The translations under genes and the position numbers were made by a program. From Endozoicomonas numazuensis (lineage in GTDB: Bacteria; Pseudomonadota; Gammaproteobacteria; Pseudomonadales; Endozoicomonadaceae), in assembly GCF_000722635.1 (NCBI RefSeq), contig NZ_JOKH01000002.1:1084561-1148560 (forward strand): a DNA stretch of 64,000 bases. The letters run 5' to 3'. Positions 1 to 9,143 of the stretch are shown here, one piece after another. Each line of letters starts with the position of its first letter. Positions within the stretch are counted from its first letter, which is position 1. The notes under the pieces are model-generated. The model was not told the DNA's origin. It did no database searches and worked only from the letters and a program-made list of their open reading frames with translations.

Positions 1-1517
1 CAGAATACGCCGCTCGCATGAAAGCGCAGAATCGCTTCAAAACCGGTCTGGATATTGCCCGCTACACCGCCAAGATTATGCGCGAAGACATGGCGGCTTA
101 CGACGCTGACACTGCAAAATACACCCAGTCTCTGGGCTGCTGGCACGGATTCATCGGTCAGCAGAAGATGATCTCCATCAAAAAACACTTTAACAGCACT
201 GACCGTCGTTACCTGTACCTGTCAGGCTGGATGGTTGCTGCATTACGCTCCGAGTTTGGCCCACTGCCTGATCAGTCTATGCATGAGAAAACCTCAGTAG
301 CTGGCCTGATTGAAGAACTCTACACATTCCTGCGACAGGCCGATGCCCGCGAGCTGGGTGGCCTGTTCCGGGACATGGATTCTGCTCGAAAAGCCGGTGA
401 AACTTCTAAAGAAGCCGATCTTCAGAGCCAGATCGAAAATCACCAGACACACATTGTTCCTATCATTGCTGACATTGATGCCGGTTTCGGTAATGCAGAA
501 GCCACCTATCTGCTCGCAAAGAAGATGATTGAAGCCGGTGCCTGCTGCATACAGCTGGAAAACCAAGTATCTGATGAGAAACAATGTGGTCACCAGGATG
601 GCAAAGTAACAGTGCCTCACGAAGACTTCCTCGCCAAGATTCGTGCTGTACGCTATGCCTTCCTTGAACTGGGCGTAGACGACGGAGTCATCGTTGCTCG
701 TACTGACTCCCTGGGTGCTGGCCTGACCAAACAACTGGCTGTAACCCAGCAGCCTGGTGACCTGGGTGACCAGTACAACAGCTTCCTGGATGTTGAAGAA
801 ATCACTCAGGAGAACATGAGCAACGGCGACGTGATCATCAACCGTAACGGCAAGCTGGTTCGCCCCAAGCGCCTGCCTAGCAATTTGTTCCAGTTCCGAC
901 AGGGCACCGGAGTTGACCGTGTAGTTCTGGACTGCATCACTTCCCTGCAGAACGGCGCTGACCTGCTGTGGATTGAGACAGAGAAACCCCATGTTGGCCA
1001 AATTGCCGAGATGGTCAACAAGATCCGTGAAACCTGCCCGAACGCTAAGCTGGTTTATAACAACTCACCGTCTTTCAACTGGACTCTGAACTTCCGTCAG
1101 CAAGTATTTGATGCCTGGAGCGAAGAAGGCAAAGATGTATCTGCCTTTGATCGTGCTCAGCTGATGAGCGCAGAATACGACGAAACTGAGCTCGCTCAAA
1201 TCGCCGACGAAAAGATCAGAACTTTCCAGGCTGACGCTGCCCGTGAAGCGGGCATCTTCCATCACTTGATCACTCTGCCTACTTACCATACGGCAGCACT
1301 GTCTACCGACAACCTGGCTAAAGAATACTTCGGTGACCAGGGTATGCTGGGCTACGTAGCGAATGTTCAGCGTAAGGAAATTCGCCAGGGTATAGCCTGT
1401 GTGAAGCATCAGAACATGGCAGGGTCCGACATGGGTGATGACCATAAAGAATACTTCTCTGGTGACGCGGCTCTGAAAGCAGCCGGTGACGACAATACGA
1501 TGAACCAGTTCGGATAA
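1..1517 (+). CDS. aceA: Isocitrate lyase, 5' end cut by window edge
   Basis: Cleaves isocitrate to glyoxylate and succinate, the first step of the glyoxylate shunt, in the cytoplasm. The frame is open to base 1, and the codons before the first Met at 18 read EYAAR, which matches the N-terminal region of the Pseudomonas-type enzyme (about 530 residues). So about 25-30 residues lie outside the window and Met18 is not the start. The signature is KQCGH at residues 188-192 (counted from that Met), the variant found in the long Pseudomonas-type lyases rather than KKCGH. The segment DIDAGFGN at 152-159 is the metal and substrate-binding loop. C-terminus is complete. Its upstream neighbour is unseen. 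A long intergenic region follows. Confidence 0.95.
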   Translation, partial: EYAARMKAQNRFKTGLDIARYTAKIMREDMAAYDADTAKYTQSLGCWHGFIGQQKMISIKKHFNSTDRRYLYLSGWMVAALRSEFGPLPDQSMHEKTSVAGLIEELYTFLRQADARELGGLFRDMDSARKAGETSKEADLQSQIENHQTHIVPIIADIDAGFGNAEATYLLAKKMIEAGACCIQLENQVSDEKQCGHQDGKVTVPHEDFLAKIRAVRYAFLELGVDDGVIVARTDSLGAGLTKQLAVTQQPGDLGDQYNSFLDVEEITQENMSNGDVIINRNGKLVRPKRLPSNLFQFRQGTGVDRVVLDCITSLQNGADLLWIETEKPHVGQIAEMVNKIRETCPNAKLVYNNSPSFNWTLNFRQQVFDAWSEEGKDVSAFDRAQLMSAEYDETELAQIADEKIRTFQADAAREAGIFHHLITLPTYHTAALSTDNLAKEYFGDQGMLGYVANVQRKEIRQGIACVKHQNMAGSDMGDDHKEYFSGDAALKAAGDDNTMNQFG

Positions 1518-1541
1518 AGTTCGCCTCTCCCCGCGTGACAG

Positions 1542-1584
1542 CATTTTGCCTGCCGTCTTTTCCATCAGGAATTGAGGCAAAATG
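1542..1584 (+). terminator. Candidate terminator hairpin after aceA
   Basis: A perfect 10-bp inverted repeat (CATTTTGCCT at 1542-1551, AGGCAAAATG at 1575-1584) lies 25 bases after the stop codon. The loop is 23 bases and no clear T-run follows, so it could equally be an mRNA-stabilising structure. A second small stem (AGGGCG at 1603-1608, CGCCCT at 1618-1623) lies just beyond. Confidence 0.35.
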
Positions 1585-1964
1585 TCTCTCACGCACCATT
1601 GCAGGGCGATAAATCACCGCCCTAACTCATTCTGACTAAGCAAAGCCTTGATTCATTGAGTAGACTTACCATCGACTGAAGCCAAATAGTGCCTGCACAC
1701 CTCGAAGACTGAAACCAAAACTTAACACAAGTTACCAAATACTCACTCTTAAAAATCCACACAATCGATAATTTATTCACTATTAAGAATAAATAGTCAA
1801 AAACACCCATTCATAAATCACTCAAAACAATCTTCATATATTGACAGAGAACCTAACATGCCAACACGTACAAACCGAAAACCAAAAATATTTGCACACG
1901 TAATCCATACTGCCTAGGTAGTTAGTTACCCTTTTCACTTAAAATCACATACTATACGTGACCA

Positions 1965-2084
1965 GCACTCGAGTCAGAGTGCCTCTCAGGGATGAAGTCC
2001 GGATAAAACCGGATATCAGAGGCCCACGTAATGCCCATAGCAATTAGGGAAAGCAGGACAGGGTCAGAAAAAACACAGTGTTTT
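1965..2084 (+). promoter_or_regulatory. Cluster of three hairpins upstream of pntA
   Basis: Three stems follow each other: GCACTC 1965-1970 with GAGTGC 1977-1982; a nested stem of GCCTCT 1981-1986 with AGAGGC 2018-2023 enclosing TCCGG 1998-2002 with CCGGA 2009-2013; and AAAACAC 2070-2076 with GTGTTTT 2078-2084. The first two share two bases, so they could exclude each other. They might form a structured leader for pntAB or a small RNA. I recognise no known riboswitch. Confidence 0.3.
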
Positions 2085-2170
2085 GACAAGCGTTGACTGC
2101 CGTATCGACAGACAGCCTTGAGCCATTGTCGTGCTCCATTCTGGTGCGATGAAAAACGACAACGACAGCC

Positions 2171-2215
2171 ATGAGCCGGGAGTGCATGAGCCGGTTGTGC
2201 ATGAGCCGGGAATGC
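2171..2215. repeat. 15-bp tandem repeat, three units
   Basis: Three head-to-tail units of 15 bp (2171-2185, 2186-2200, 2201-2215), each starting ATGAGCCGG and ending TGC, differ at only a few positions. The array ends about 70 bases before pntA. It is not CRISPR-like because there are no spacers. The word GACAGCC plus TGAGCC also occurs earlier, near 2112-2125. Confidence 0.8.
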
Positions 2216-2283
2216 AAGTGCACAGCTGCTGGTCGACAGCCTGCGTTTGTCAGAACATTTTATAGCTACACTAGGTGACTGAT

Positions 2284-3816
2284 ATGCGGATAGGGATCCC
2301 TGGAGAGATTCAGGACAACGAAAACCGGGTAGCCGCTACGCCTGATACGGTAGGCAAGCTACAGAAGCTCGGTTATGACATCATCATTGAGAGCGGAGCA
2401 GGTATTAAAGCCAGCTTTGATGATGCAGCTTTTGAAGAGGCTGGTGCTCAAATCGCAGAACGCTCAGAAGTCTGGGGTTCCGATATCGTCCTGAAAGTGA
2501 ACGCACCAACAGACGACGAAATAGCCCTATTAAAAGACGGCGCCAGCATCGCCAGCTTTATCTGGCCCGGCCAGAATGAAGAGCTCATGAATAAGCTCAG
2601 CCAACGCAACATCAACGTGCTGGCATTGGACAGTGTGCCCCGCTTGTCCCGCTCCCAATCACTGGATGCGCTCAGCTCCATGGCCAACATAGGTGGCTAT
2701 CGTGCTGTGGTTGAAGCTTCTCATCATTTTGGTCGCTTCTTTAATGGCCAGATTACCGCTGCAGGCAAAATCCCACCCGCAAAGGTCATGGTTATCGGTG
2801 CTGGTGTTGCTGGTCTGGCTGCACTGGGCGCTGCTGGCAGCATGGGTGCTATCGTTCGCGCTTTTGATACCCGTCCAGAGGTTAAGGAACAGGTAGAAAG
2901 CATGGGCGCCGAGTTCCTGGAACTCGACTATGAAGAAGAACAGGATTCTTCGGATGGTTACGCCAAGGAAATGAGCCAGGCCTTTATTGATGCCGAAATG
3001 GCTCTGTTCATGGAGCAGGCCAAAGAAGTTGATATTATTATCACCACTGCTCTGATTCCGGGCCGCCCTGCCCCCAAACTGATACTGGAAGACATGGTCA
3101 AGGCCATGAAACCAGGCAGCGTTATTGTCGATCTGGCTGCCCAGACCGGTGGTAACTGTGAGTGTACAGAAAAAGATAAAGTTGTCGTCAAACACGGTGT
3201 CACCGTCATTGGCTATACCGATCTGCCAAGCCGACTGCCTACCCAATCCTCTCAGTTATACGGCACCAACCTGGTGAATATGCTGAAGCTGATGACGCCG
3301 GAAAAAGACGGCAACCTGGTCATCGACTTTGAAGACGAAGTCGTTCGGGGTCTTACCGTCGTTAAAGAAGGTAACATCACCTGGCCACCACCTCCAGTCA
3401 AGGTCAGCGCAGCACCTGCAGCCAAGCCTGCTCCCACTGCCGCACCGGCTGTTGAGGAAAAACCATCACGCCCATGGCTGAAACCTGCGCTACTAGCAGC
3501 TGGAGCACTGATTTTCGGATTTGTGGCTAACTCTGCTCCTGCTGACTTTCTAGAGCACTTCACAGTCTTCGTACTGTCTTCCATTGTTGGTTACTACGTC
3601 ATCTGGAATGTTAAATCAGCATTGCACACACCACTGATGAGTGTCACCAATGCCATTAGCGGCATTATCGTGATTGGTGCGCTGACGCAAATGGGCAGTG
3701 ACAATAATATTATTCTGGCATTGTCGGGTATTGCTCTGATCGTCGCCATGATCAATATCGTCGGTGGATTCGCTGTAACCCAGCGGATGCTGAAAATGTT
3801 CATCCGGGATAACTAA
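2284..3816 (+). CDS. pntA: NAD(P) transhydrogenase subunit alpha
   Basis: Part of the membrane enzyme that uses the proton gradient to move hydride from NADH to NADP+, supplying NADPH. The protein is 510 residues with the E. coli layout: the NAD(H)-binding domain I (N-terminal about 370 residues, with the [11 protein letters not shown] dinucleotide fold and the RPEVKEQV segment), an Ala/Pro-rich linker, and four C-terminal membrane segments ending in QRMLKMF. I chose ATG 2284 because it gives the conserved start MRIGIP and has AGGTG six bases upstream. A GTG nine bases earlier (2275) is also in frame. It sits 20 bases before pntB and is surely co-transcribed with it. Confidence 0.97.
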   Translation: MRIGIPGEIQDNENRVAATPDTVGKLQKLGYDIIIESGAGIKASFDDAAFEEAGAQIAERSEVWGSDIVLKVNAPTDDEIALLKDGASIASFIWPGQNEELMNKLSQRNINVLALDSVPRLSRSQSLDALSSMANIGGYRAVVEASHHFGRFFNGQITAAGKIPPAKVMVIGAGVAGLAALGAAGSMGAIVRAFDTRPEVKEQVESMGAEFLELDYEEEQDSSDGYAKEMSQAFIDAEMALFMEQAKEVDIIITTALIPGRPAPKLILEDMVKAMKPGSVIVDLAAQTGGNCECTEKDKVVVKHGVTVIGYTDLPSRLPTQSSQLYGTNLVNMLKLMTPEKDGNLVIDFEDEVVRGLTVVKEGNITWPPPPVKVSAAPAAKPAPTAAPAVEEKPSRPWLKPALLAAGALIFGFVANSAPADFLEHFTVFVLSSIVGYYVIWNVKSALHTPLMSVTNAISGIIVIGALTQMGSDNNIILALSGIALIVAMINIVGGFAVTQRMLKMFIRDN

Positions 3817-3836
3817 ACACAGCGGGAGTTACAGGA

Positions 3837-5237
3837 ATGTCTCAAGGATTATTAGTATCCGCTTACCTGATAGCAGCGCTGCTGTTTGTCATGAGTCTCG
3901 CGGGCCTGAGCCGTCAAGAATCAGCCAAGAGTGGTAGCCTCTATGGCATGGTCGGCATGGTCATTGCCGTCTTAGCTACCCTGGGTTATGCCCATCTGGA
4001 AGGCTTTACTCTGGTCACCATTCTAATGATGGCTGGCGCAGGTATTGGTCTTTTTCTGGCGAAAAAGGTCGAAATGACCGAGATGCCCCAACTGGTGGCC
4101 GTCCTCAACGGATTCGGTGGCCTGGCAGCGGTTCTGATCGGTTTTTCCAGCGCTATTGAAGCATCTGAGTCATTGGCACAAGCGGCTTCCAGTCTTTTGT
4201 CGTCTACTGACCGAATGATTCACAGCATTGAAATCTTCATTGGAATCATTATCGGTGCCATCACTTTCAGTGGCTCTATTGTTGCCTGTCTGAAACTGCA
4301 TGGAAAAATCAGCAGTCGCCCTGCCTCTCTTCCCGGTGGTCACTGGACGAATCTGGCAGTGATTGCCCTGGCCATTCTTATGGGCATCGTTTTTGTCCAG
4401 CAGGACAGCCTGCTTGCGCTGATCATCATGACGGCTCTGGCCTTCCTGTTCGGCATTACCCTGGTTATGGGTATTGGTGGTGCAGATATGCCGGTGGTTG
4501 TTTCCATGTTGAATGCTTATTCCGGTATCGCCGCTGCAGCAACGGGTTTCATGCTGGGTAACAACCTGTTGATTATCACTGGCGCCATGGTGGGTTCTTC
4601 CGGAGCCATTCTCTCCTACCTGATGTGTACTGCCATGAACCGCTCTTTTATTTCCGTTATCCTGGGTGGATTCGGTACTGAAGGTGGAACCGTTGCAGAA
4701 GGCACAGAGGAAGGTGAGTACACCGAAGTGAATGTCGAGGAAGTGGCTGACATGCTCAAAAACGCTTCCAGTGTCATCATCACTCCCGGTTACGGTATGG
4801 CCGTTGCCCAGGCTCAGCACCCTCTGAGAGAACTGGTTAACAAACTGCGCGCCCAGAATATCAAAGTACGTTTTGGTATTCACCCGGTTGCAGGGCGTCT
4901 GCCTGGTCACATGAACGTACTACTGGCCGAAGCCAAAGTACCCTATGACATCGTTGAAGAAATGGATGAACTCAATGATGACTTCACCGACACTGATGTA
5001 GTTCTGGTTATCGGCGCCAACGACACCGTAAACCCTGCGGCATCAGAAGATCCGGGTAGCCCGATTGCTGGCATGCCGGTACTGCGTGTATGGGAAGCGG
5101 AAAGAGTCGTGGTATTCAAACGCTCCATGGCAACCGGCTATGCTGGCGTTCAGAACCCTCTCTTCTTCAAAGACAATGCTAGTATGCTTTTTGGTGATGC
5201 CCACGGCACCGTTGAAGGCATTTTGAAGCAGTTTTGA
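3837..5237 (+). CDS. pntB: NAD(P) transhydrogenase subunit beta
   Basis: Beta subunit of the proton-translocating transhydrogenase, 466 residues. The N-terminal 260 or so residues form the multi-pass membrane domain II that carries the proton channel. The C-terminal about 170 residues form the NADP(H)-binding domain III, marked by [13 protein letters not shown], the [20 protein letters not shown] segment in the lines around 4878-4930, and the [14 protein letters not shown] motif. The ribosome site GGAG lies eight bases before the ATG. Length and content match E. coli PntB. A strong terminator follows about 90 bases after the stop. Confidence 0.97.
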   Translation: MSQGLLVSAYLIAALLFVMSLAGLSRQESAKSGSLYGMVGMVIAVLATLGYAHLEGFTLVTILMMAGAGIGLFLAKKVEMTEMPQLVAVLNGFGGLAAVLIGFSSAIEASESLAQAASSLLSSTDRMIHSIEIFIGIIIGAITFSGSIVACLKLHGKISSRPASLPGGHWTNLAVIALAILMGIVFVQQDSLLALIIMTALAFLFGITLVMGIGGADMPVVVSMLNAYSGIAAAATGFMLGNNLLIITGAMVGSSGAILSYLMCTAMNRSFISVILGGFGTEGGTVAEGTEEGEYTEVNVEEVADMLKNASSVIITPGYGMAVAQAQHPLRELVNKLRAQNIKVRFGIHPVAGRLPGHMNVLLAEAKVPYDIVEEMDELNDDFTDTDVVLVIGANDTVNPAASEDPGSPIAGMPVLRVWEAERVVVFKRSMATGYAGVQNPLFFKDNASMLFGDAHGTVEGILKQF

Positions 5238-5323
5238 TCTAAACCGCGCTTATGTAGAAACCGCTATTTAATGGTTTTAGTTGGGTGCACTTTAGAAATT
5301 GAAAATAGGTGTCAGAGTCGAAT

Positions 5324-5356
5324 AATTAAGCAGGGTATTTGCTTCCCTGCTTAATT
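5324..5356. terminator. Strong terminator after pntAB
   Basis: A perfect 12-bp stem (AATTAAGCAGGG 5324-5335, CCCTGCTTAATT 5345-5356) encloses a 9-base loop. The A/T-rich base of the stem supplies the T tract, so it could work on either strand. Confidence 0.85.
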
Positions 5357-5483
5357 ACTATTTGCTTTAATGCCTTCAGCATACGGAGAAATCAGCAGAA
5401 CAAACCTCTTTTGATTTCGAAGTCTGTCATGAATGCAGGTAAGGCATTCAGGAATAACAAGACCAAGAAAGAGGATTTCATTC

Positions 5484-5972
5484 ATGGCTATTTACATGAA
5501 TTTCAATAGCAAACAACCTGCGGGTAATGTCACGGCAAAAGGCTATGAAGACTGGATTGAACTGGACTCATTCAGCTTTGGCGCTGCTCGCAACATCACC
5601 ATGCAGCCGGGGGCTATGAGCAACCGGGAAGCCAGCCGCCCCACGCTCAATGAAGTTAATTTTACCAAAAAGCTGGATGCCGCTTCTGGTGGTCTATTTA
5701 AAGAATCCGTCACGGGCTCTGAAGGCGTGACGGTGCAAATTGATATTGTCCAGACCGGGGCCAATGCGGTGACCAAATACGCCAGCTATGTGCTGGAAGA
5801 GTGTATGGTTTCAGCCTACAGCGTGGGTGCCGGTTCTGGAGGAGCTCCTACTGAAACCATTAGCCTGAGCTATGCCAAGGTGGTTGCCGATCTGAGCCAT
5901 GCCGACAAAACCCACAAGAACAAGAAAAACCTCAAGGTCGGCTACGACCTGACCACTGCAGAGCCGCTGTAA
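5484..5972 (+). CDS. hcp: Hcp family type VI secretion tube protein
   Basis: Hcp forms the hexameric rings of the type VI secretion inner tube and also carries small effectors. The 162-residue protein matches the Hcp1 family (PF05638) along its length: MAIYMNF start, a WIELDSFSFG strand, SNREASRP, GLFKESVTG, and a lysine-rich end before VGYDLTTA. ATG 5484 has GAGGA eight bases upstream. An in-frame ATG 51 bases earlier (5433) has no family support. No other type VI structural gene is in the window, so this is an orphan hcp whose apparatus must be elsewhere. The genes that follow look like its cargo. Confidence 0.93.
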   Translation: MAIYMNFNSKQPAGNVTAKGYEDWIELDSFSFGAARNITMQPGAMSNREASRPTLNEVNFTKKLDAASGGLFKESVTGSEGVTVQIDIVQTGANAVTKYASYVLEECMVSAYSVGAGSGGAPTETISLSYAKVVADLSHADKTHKNKKNLKVGYDLTTAEPL

Positions 5973-6125
5973 CCTTTCTGTTCAGTGTTCAAACATGAAC
6001 GCAGAGGCAATTCTCTGCGTTCCTCTCTTGCCAGTCAGGTCTTTCAGAACGGTCACGATATGCATCGTTTATATTCAGTGTTCCTGGGGGTATTCCTCTC
6101 CCTTCTCACCATAAAGGGGTTTGCC

Positions 6126-6581
6126 ATGTCGATTTTTGATGTTGGAAAAATGTGCACTTTCTCGAAAATATCGGGAGTGATTCTTAATAATGGGGAACCG
6201 GTGACCCACGCCCAGGTGATCCGGGAAACCGATTATGAGAAAAAATTCACTGACCAGACGACGACGGATGAAAATGGATATTTTGAAATGCCTGCCTTGT
6301 TTGTTCGATCTATCGCCAAGTATTTGCCTCAAGAGTTTGTGGTGGGGCAATTGATCAAGGTGGTTATTGGAGACAGGGAAGAACAGATATGGTCTGGGGT
6401 TAAGCGCACAATTGACGAGAATGCCGAGTCCAGAGGTAAACCACTAGTTGTTTCATGCGATCTTGCGAATGAGAAGCAGAGCTTTAGAGTCGATGGTTCT
6501 CTGTTTACGGGAAAATGTCAGTGGGATGTTGAACCCGACAAAGATGATTACAGTGAATGGAAGCTATTCAGCGACGAATAA
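6126..6581 (+). CDS. DUF6795 protein of the Hcp cassette
   Basis: A protein of about 151 residues that I match to DUF6795, a beta-sandwich family resembling carboxypeptidase regulatory domains and often found beside T6SS cargo. Visible marks are SGVILNNGEPV, TTDENGYFEMP, and IWSGVKRTIDENAESRGKPL. I prefer ATG 6126, which has AAGGGG six bases upstream and gives the usual family start. An earlier in-frame ATG (6060) would add a hydrophobic, signal-like stretch. The gene ends 25 bases inside the lipase gene, which points to translational coupling. A role as adaptor between Hcp and the lipase is inference. Confidence 0.72.
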   Translation: MSIFDVGKMCTFSKISGVILNNGEPVTHAQVIRETDYEKKFTDQTTTDENGYFEMPALFVRSIAKYLPQEFVVGQLIKVVIGDREEQIWSGVKRTIDENAESRGKPLVVSCDLANEKQSFRVDGSLFTGKCQWDVEPDKDDYSEWKLFSDE

Positions 6582-7786
6582 ATAAGGTCAAGGAAAAGAT
6601 AAAAAATGTCAACAATAGAGCCAAAGAGCCAAGATTAGCCGCTAAAATTGCTAGCGACGTCTATCTTCTTACGAAGCTGCCAACCATTGAAGCCGCTTGT
6701 GAAGAACTTAATAGATCATTTCATGGAGATTTAACCTTCTCCGAATCCAACCTCCTCAAAGGAAAAACCGGCGGCCCCGGTTATGTCAAGGTCAGAACCG
6801 CTTTCGGGTTTGTGCTGGAAGGAAAAAAGCAACTGGAAGGCCATACCTTTGTCGTATTCCGTGGTACTGAATATCTGGCAGATTGGCTCAGCAACGGCAA
6901 CATTACCGTGGGTTCTTCGAATCATGGTAAATCGGTTCACCAAGGGTTTATGAAAGCCTTTCAGTCCATGTTGCCCCAGCTTCGAGATTACACAGTCAAA
7001 CTCTCCAATGGTTCTCAGGTGCATTGTATTGGGCACAGTCTGGGCGGTGCGCTTGCGACGATTGCCGCAGAATGGCTTGCTATCGAAAAGGGTATCCGGG
7101 CCAAGCTGTATACCTTTGGCAGCCCCAGAGTGGGGCTGGATGACTTTGCCAGGGGCACCACAAAACGACTGGGCAGTGAGAATATTCTTCGAGTCTGGCA
7201 CAAGACGGATATTGTACCCTGCATCCCCATCTGGCCTTTTGTTCATACGCCTGATTCGGGTCGTGATTACTTTCTGCCTTCGCCCGGCTTTTTTCCGGGT
7301 AAGAAGTGGCATTCTATGGACAATTACATTCGTTCGGTAGGCAAAAAATCCTGGCAGACGATTTATGCTTTGAGAGAGCCACAACCCACCGAATCAGATA
7401 TCCAGCGATGGCTGGCCGATAGCAAAATTTTGTCCGGCACCCTGCCTGCGATTAAATGGCTTCAAAGTGCATTAGCTTATGTGGTGGGCAAATGCCTGTC
7501 TGCCATAGGCAGCACTTATCAGTTGCTGCAATCCAGCCATTCAACCCTCATGGACAGTCTGGCCTGGATTCTCAGCCGGGGTGTCTCACTGACTGAGAAG
7601 CTGTCAGGTTGGGTGGTGCACCTGATGAGAAAGATTGCTGAGTTTCTGGGTATGCATAGACACGTCAAAACCGAGAAACCGGAAAAACAGGTCATTCGAT
7701 ATCTGCTGGAACGTTTGTCAGAAAAGGTCAACCAGATGGCTAAAAATGTTTTGAGCCAGACTCTGGCGGACGGTCGAGCAATTTAA
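6557..7786 (+). CDS. Class 3 lipase, likely type VI effector
   Basis: A 409-residue alpha/beta hydrolase of the lipase class 3 family (PF01764). The oxyanion region FRGTEYLADW is at 101-110, the nucleophile elbow GHSLGG at 159-164 (Ser161), the likely Asp at 218 in TDIVP, and the likely His at 252 in HSMDNY, so the triad is complete. There is no signal peptide. The C-terminal 130 residues are helical and amphipathic and may bind membranes. Its start overlaps the DUF6795 gene, and hcp is two genes upstream. Type VI lipases of the Tle2 group share this fold, so a secreted phospholipase is likely, though its target (rival bacteria or host) is unknown. Confidence 0.82.
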   Translation: MEAIQRRINKVKEKIKNVNNRAKEPRLAAKIASDVYLLTKLPTIEAACEELNRSFHGDLTFSESNLLKGKTGGPGYVKVRTAFGFVLEGKKQLEGHTFVVFRGTEYLADWLSNGNITVGSSNHGKSVHQGFMKAFQSMLPQLRDYTVKLSNGSQVHCIGHSLGGALATIAAEWLAIEKGIRAKLYTFGSPRVGLDDFARGTTKRLGSENILRVWHKTDIVPCIPIWPFVHTPDSGRDYFLPSPGFFPGKKWHSMDNYIRSVGKKSWQTIYALREPQPTESDIQRWLADSKILSGTLPAIKWLQSALAYVVGKCLSAIGSTYQLLQSSHSTLMDSLAWILSRGVSLTEKLSGWVVHLMRKIAEFLGMHRHVKTEKPEKQVIRYLLERLSEKVNQMAKNVLSQTLADGRAI

Positions 7787-7810
7787 TGTGGAGAGAACAA
7801 AGAGGGTTCA

Positions 7811-8029
7811 TTGAATATTATGGGATTCTTTACTTTATTATTTTTCACAATAGTTCTGATCGCTATCTGCTTATTCTGCTTTATGGGGGTTGGCTTTGCT
7901 GCAGGAGCAATGGCTCAGAATCATCCCGGTCGCTTTGACTGGTATCTTCCGGCTTTCTACTTAGTGCCCGAACGGAAAATGCTCTTTTCTGTTCGAAGTT
8001 CAGCCTTCATAAGCCAGATATTTGAATAA
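7811..8029 (+). CDS. Small membrane protein, possible immunity protein
   Basis: A 72-residue protein with one strong N-terminal membrane segment (residues 4-34, rich in F, L, I and G) and a short polar tail containing GRFDWYLPAFYLVPERK. The TTG start at 7811 has AGAGGG about four bases upstream; ATG 7820 is the alternative. It lies 25 bases after the lipase gene, the usual place for an immunity gene, but I know no immunity family that it matches. The assignment is positional only. Confidence 0.5.
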   Translation: MNIMGFFTLLFFTIVLIAICLFCFMGVGFAAGAMAQNHPGRFDWYLPAFYLVPERKMLFSVRSSAFISQIFE

Positions 8030-8165
8030 TCGATCAATAGACTTTCTGATTTGCCAGTTTCATCGTAATTTTCTTACCAAACTCGTCATTTCTGCAATTT
8101 CAAGACAAGCGACGACCTCAGTCTTTACTGATTTTATTCTTTTTTCGAATTAACCGTCAGTGCTT

Positions 8166-9143
8166 TCAGCCACAGAGTCGAAGTTGTCGTTTTTTTGCGC
8201 TCTTTCGTTCTATTTTCTGAAGTTCTGCCCCCATCTTCTGAAAATTCCTGGCAAGAACTCCGAGAGCAACATAGCGTTTCAGTCCATCTATTCCGTGATC
8301 CGCGCATTTATCCAACCCGTGAGACTCAAGTGCATTGATCGCTGATTCTACCGCCGAGTGCTTTCTTTTAGCCGCTTTGAATTCCGGGTCGTTTTCCCGC
8401 TCCTGCTCGGCTCGGGTTCGTCGTCCCTTTTTTGGTAATACGACCATAGTAAGGTATTTAAGCAAATCTTTTTGGTTGGATGGTGAGTGAAACCCTTTAT
8501 CAAAACTGCAAACGCTCAAAGATGGAAAGGCGGCTTTGGTTGCCCGGATGATCGGAACGGCAGCCTTTTCATCGGTTTCTTTCTCCATGACCCGATGGTT
8601 CAGAATAAAACCATACTGGTCTTCGACAATCGCCAAACGGACGCCTAGCTCAACCGGAACACCTGCTTTACCTTTATTGATCCACTCAGTATGCGGCTGA
8701 AAGAGCGAGAATACTTTTTCATCATGAGGGATTTTTTCATGGTCGATCAATCGACGTTTAACATGATCCACCTGCCGCTTACCATGATCGATAAACTTCT
8801 GGATAGAACTGTATTTATTCGCTGGACATATCGTAATGAACGCCTTGTCCTGAAGTGTTTCTTCAGCTCTGTTAATCAATGCCTGACTGGCATTCAGGTA
8901 GTTCTGACAGGCTTGTCGGATTTCCTTGTCCCTTTGAAGTTTTTTGGCAGGATCTTTCGAAGTAGAGTGTCGTAATATCTGTACACGACGATACATTTTT
9001 TTCAACTGATTCAGGTTGTATTGCCACTGTCACCAACCACTTACCTCAGCCCTGGCTGCAAAGCGTGCAGTAAGAACAACGACAGTTCTGACTGCATCAA
9101 ACAAAAGGTTGAGATCTGTCGGGAAATGAACATCGGTTTCTAA
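8166..9143 (-). pseudogene. ISNCY-type transposase, N-terminus lost, one in-frame stop
   Basis: The frame reads from LETDVHFPTDLNLLFDAVRT at the 9143 end down to the stop at 8166. It shows the DDE transposase style of the ISNCY group: EKVFSLFQPHTEWI, ELGVRLAIVEDQYGFIL, a catalytic Asp in CSFDKGFHSP and a catalytic Glu in HSAVESAINALESHG. A TGA at 9030-9032 interrupts it after SGW, where related proteins, as I recall them, carry Arg, so a CGA to TGA change is likely. The remaining intact frame after that stop is 279 codons. The 5' part is cut off exactly at the end of the IS1380 element. It is therefore dead. Confidence 0.78.

Larger units (their letters stand above)
1518..2283. other. Long intergenic region with hairpins and tandem repeats
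   Basis: There is no convincing gene in these 766 bases. The region holds a candidate terminator hairpin just after the isocitrate lyase gene, an A/T-rich stretch at about 1650-1960, a cluster of three small hairpins at 1965-2084, and a 15-bp tandem repeat at 2171-2215. The pntA start follows. The short reading frames here have no ribosome binding site or recognisable product. Confidence 0.6.

Noticed and set aside
294-1001. Reading frame of 235 codons antisense to the isocitrate lyase gene
   Set aside because: The isocitrate lyase frame is certain by its motifs, and the antisense frame has no product features.
2171-2215. Possible small CRISPR array
   Set aside because: The 15-bp units are directly adjacent with no spacers and no cas gene is present.
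5484-8029. A complete type VI secretion locus
   Set aside because: Only hcp and cargo-like genes are present; no tss sheath, baseplate or ATPase genes occur in the window.
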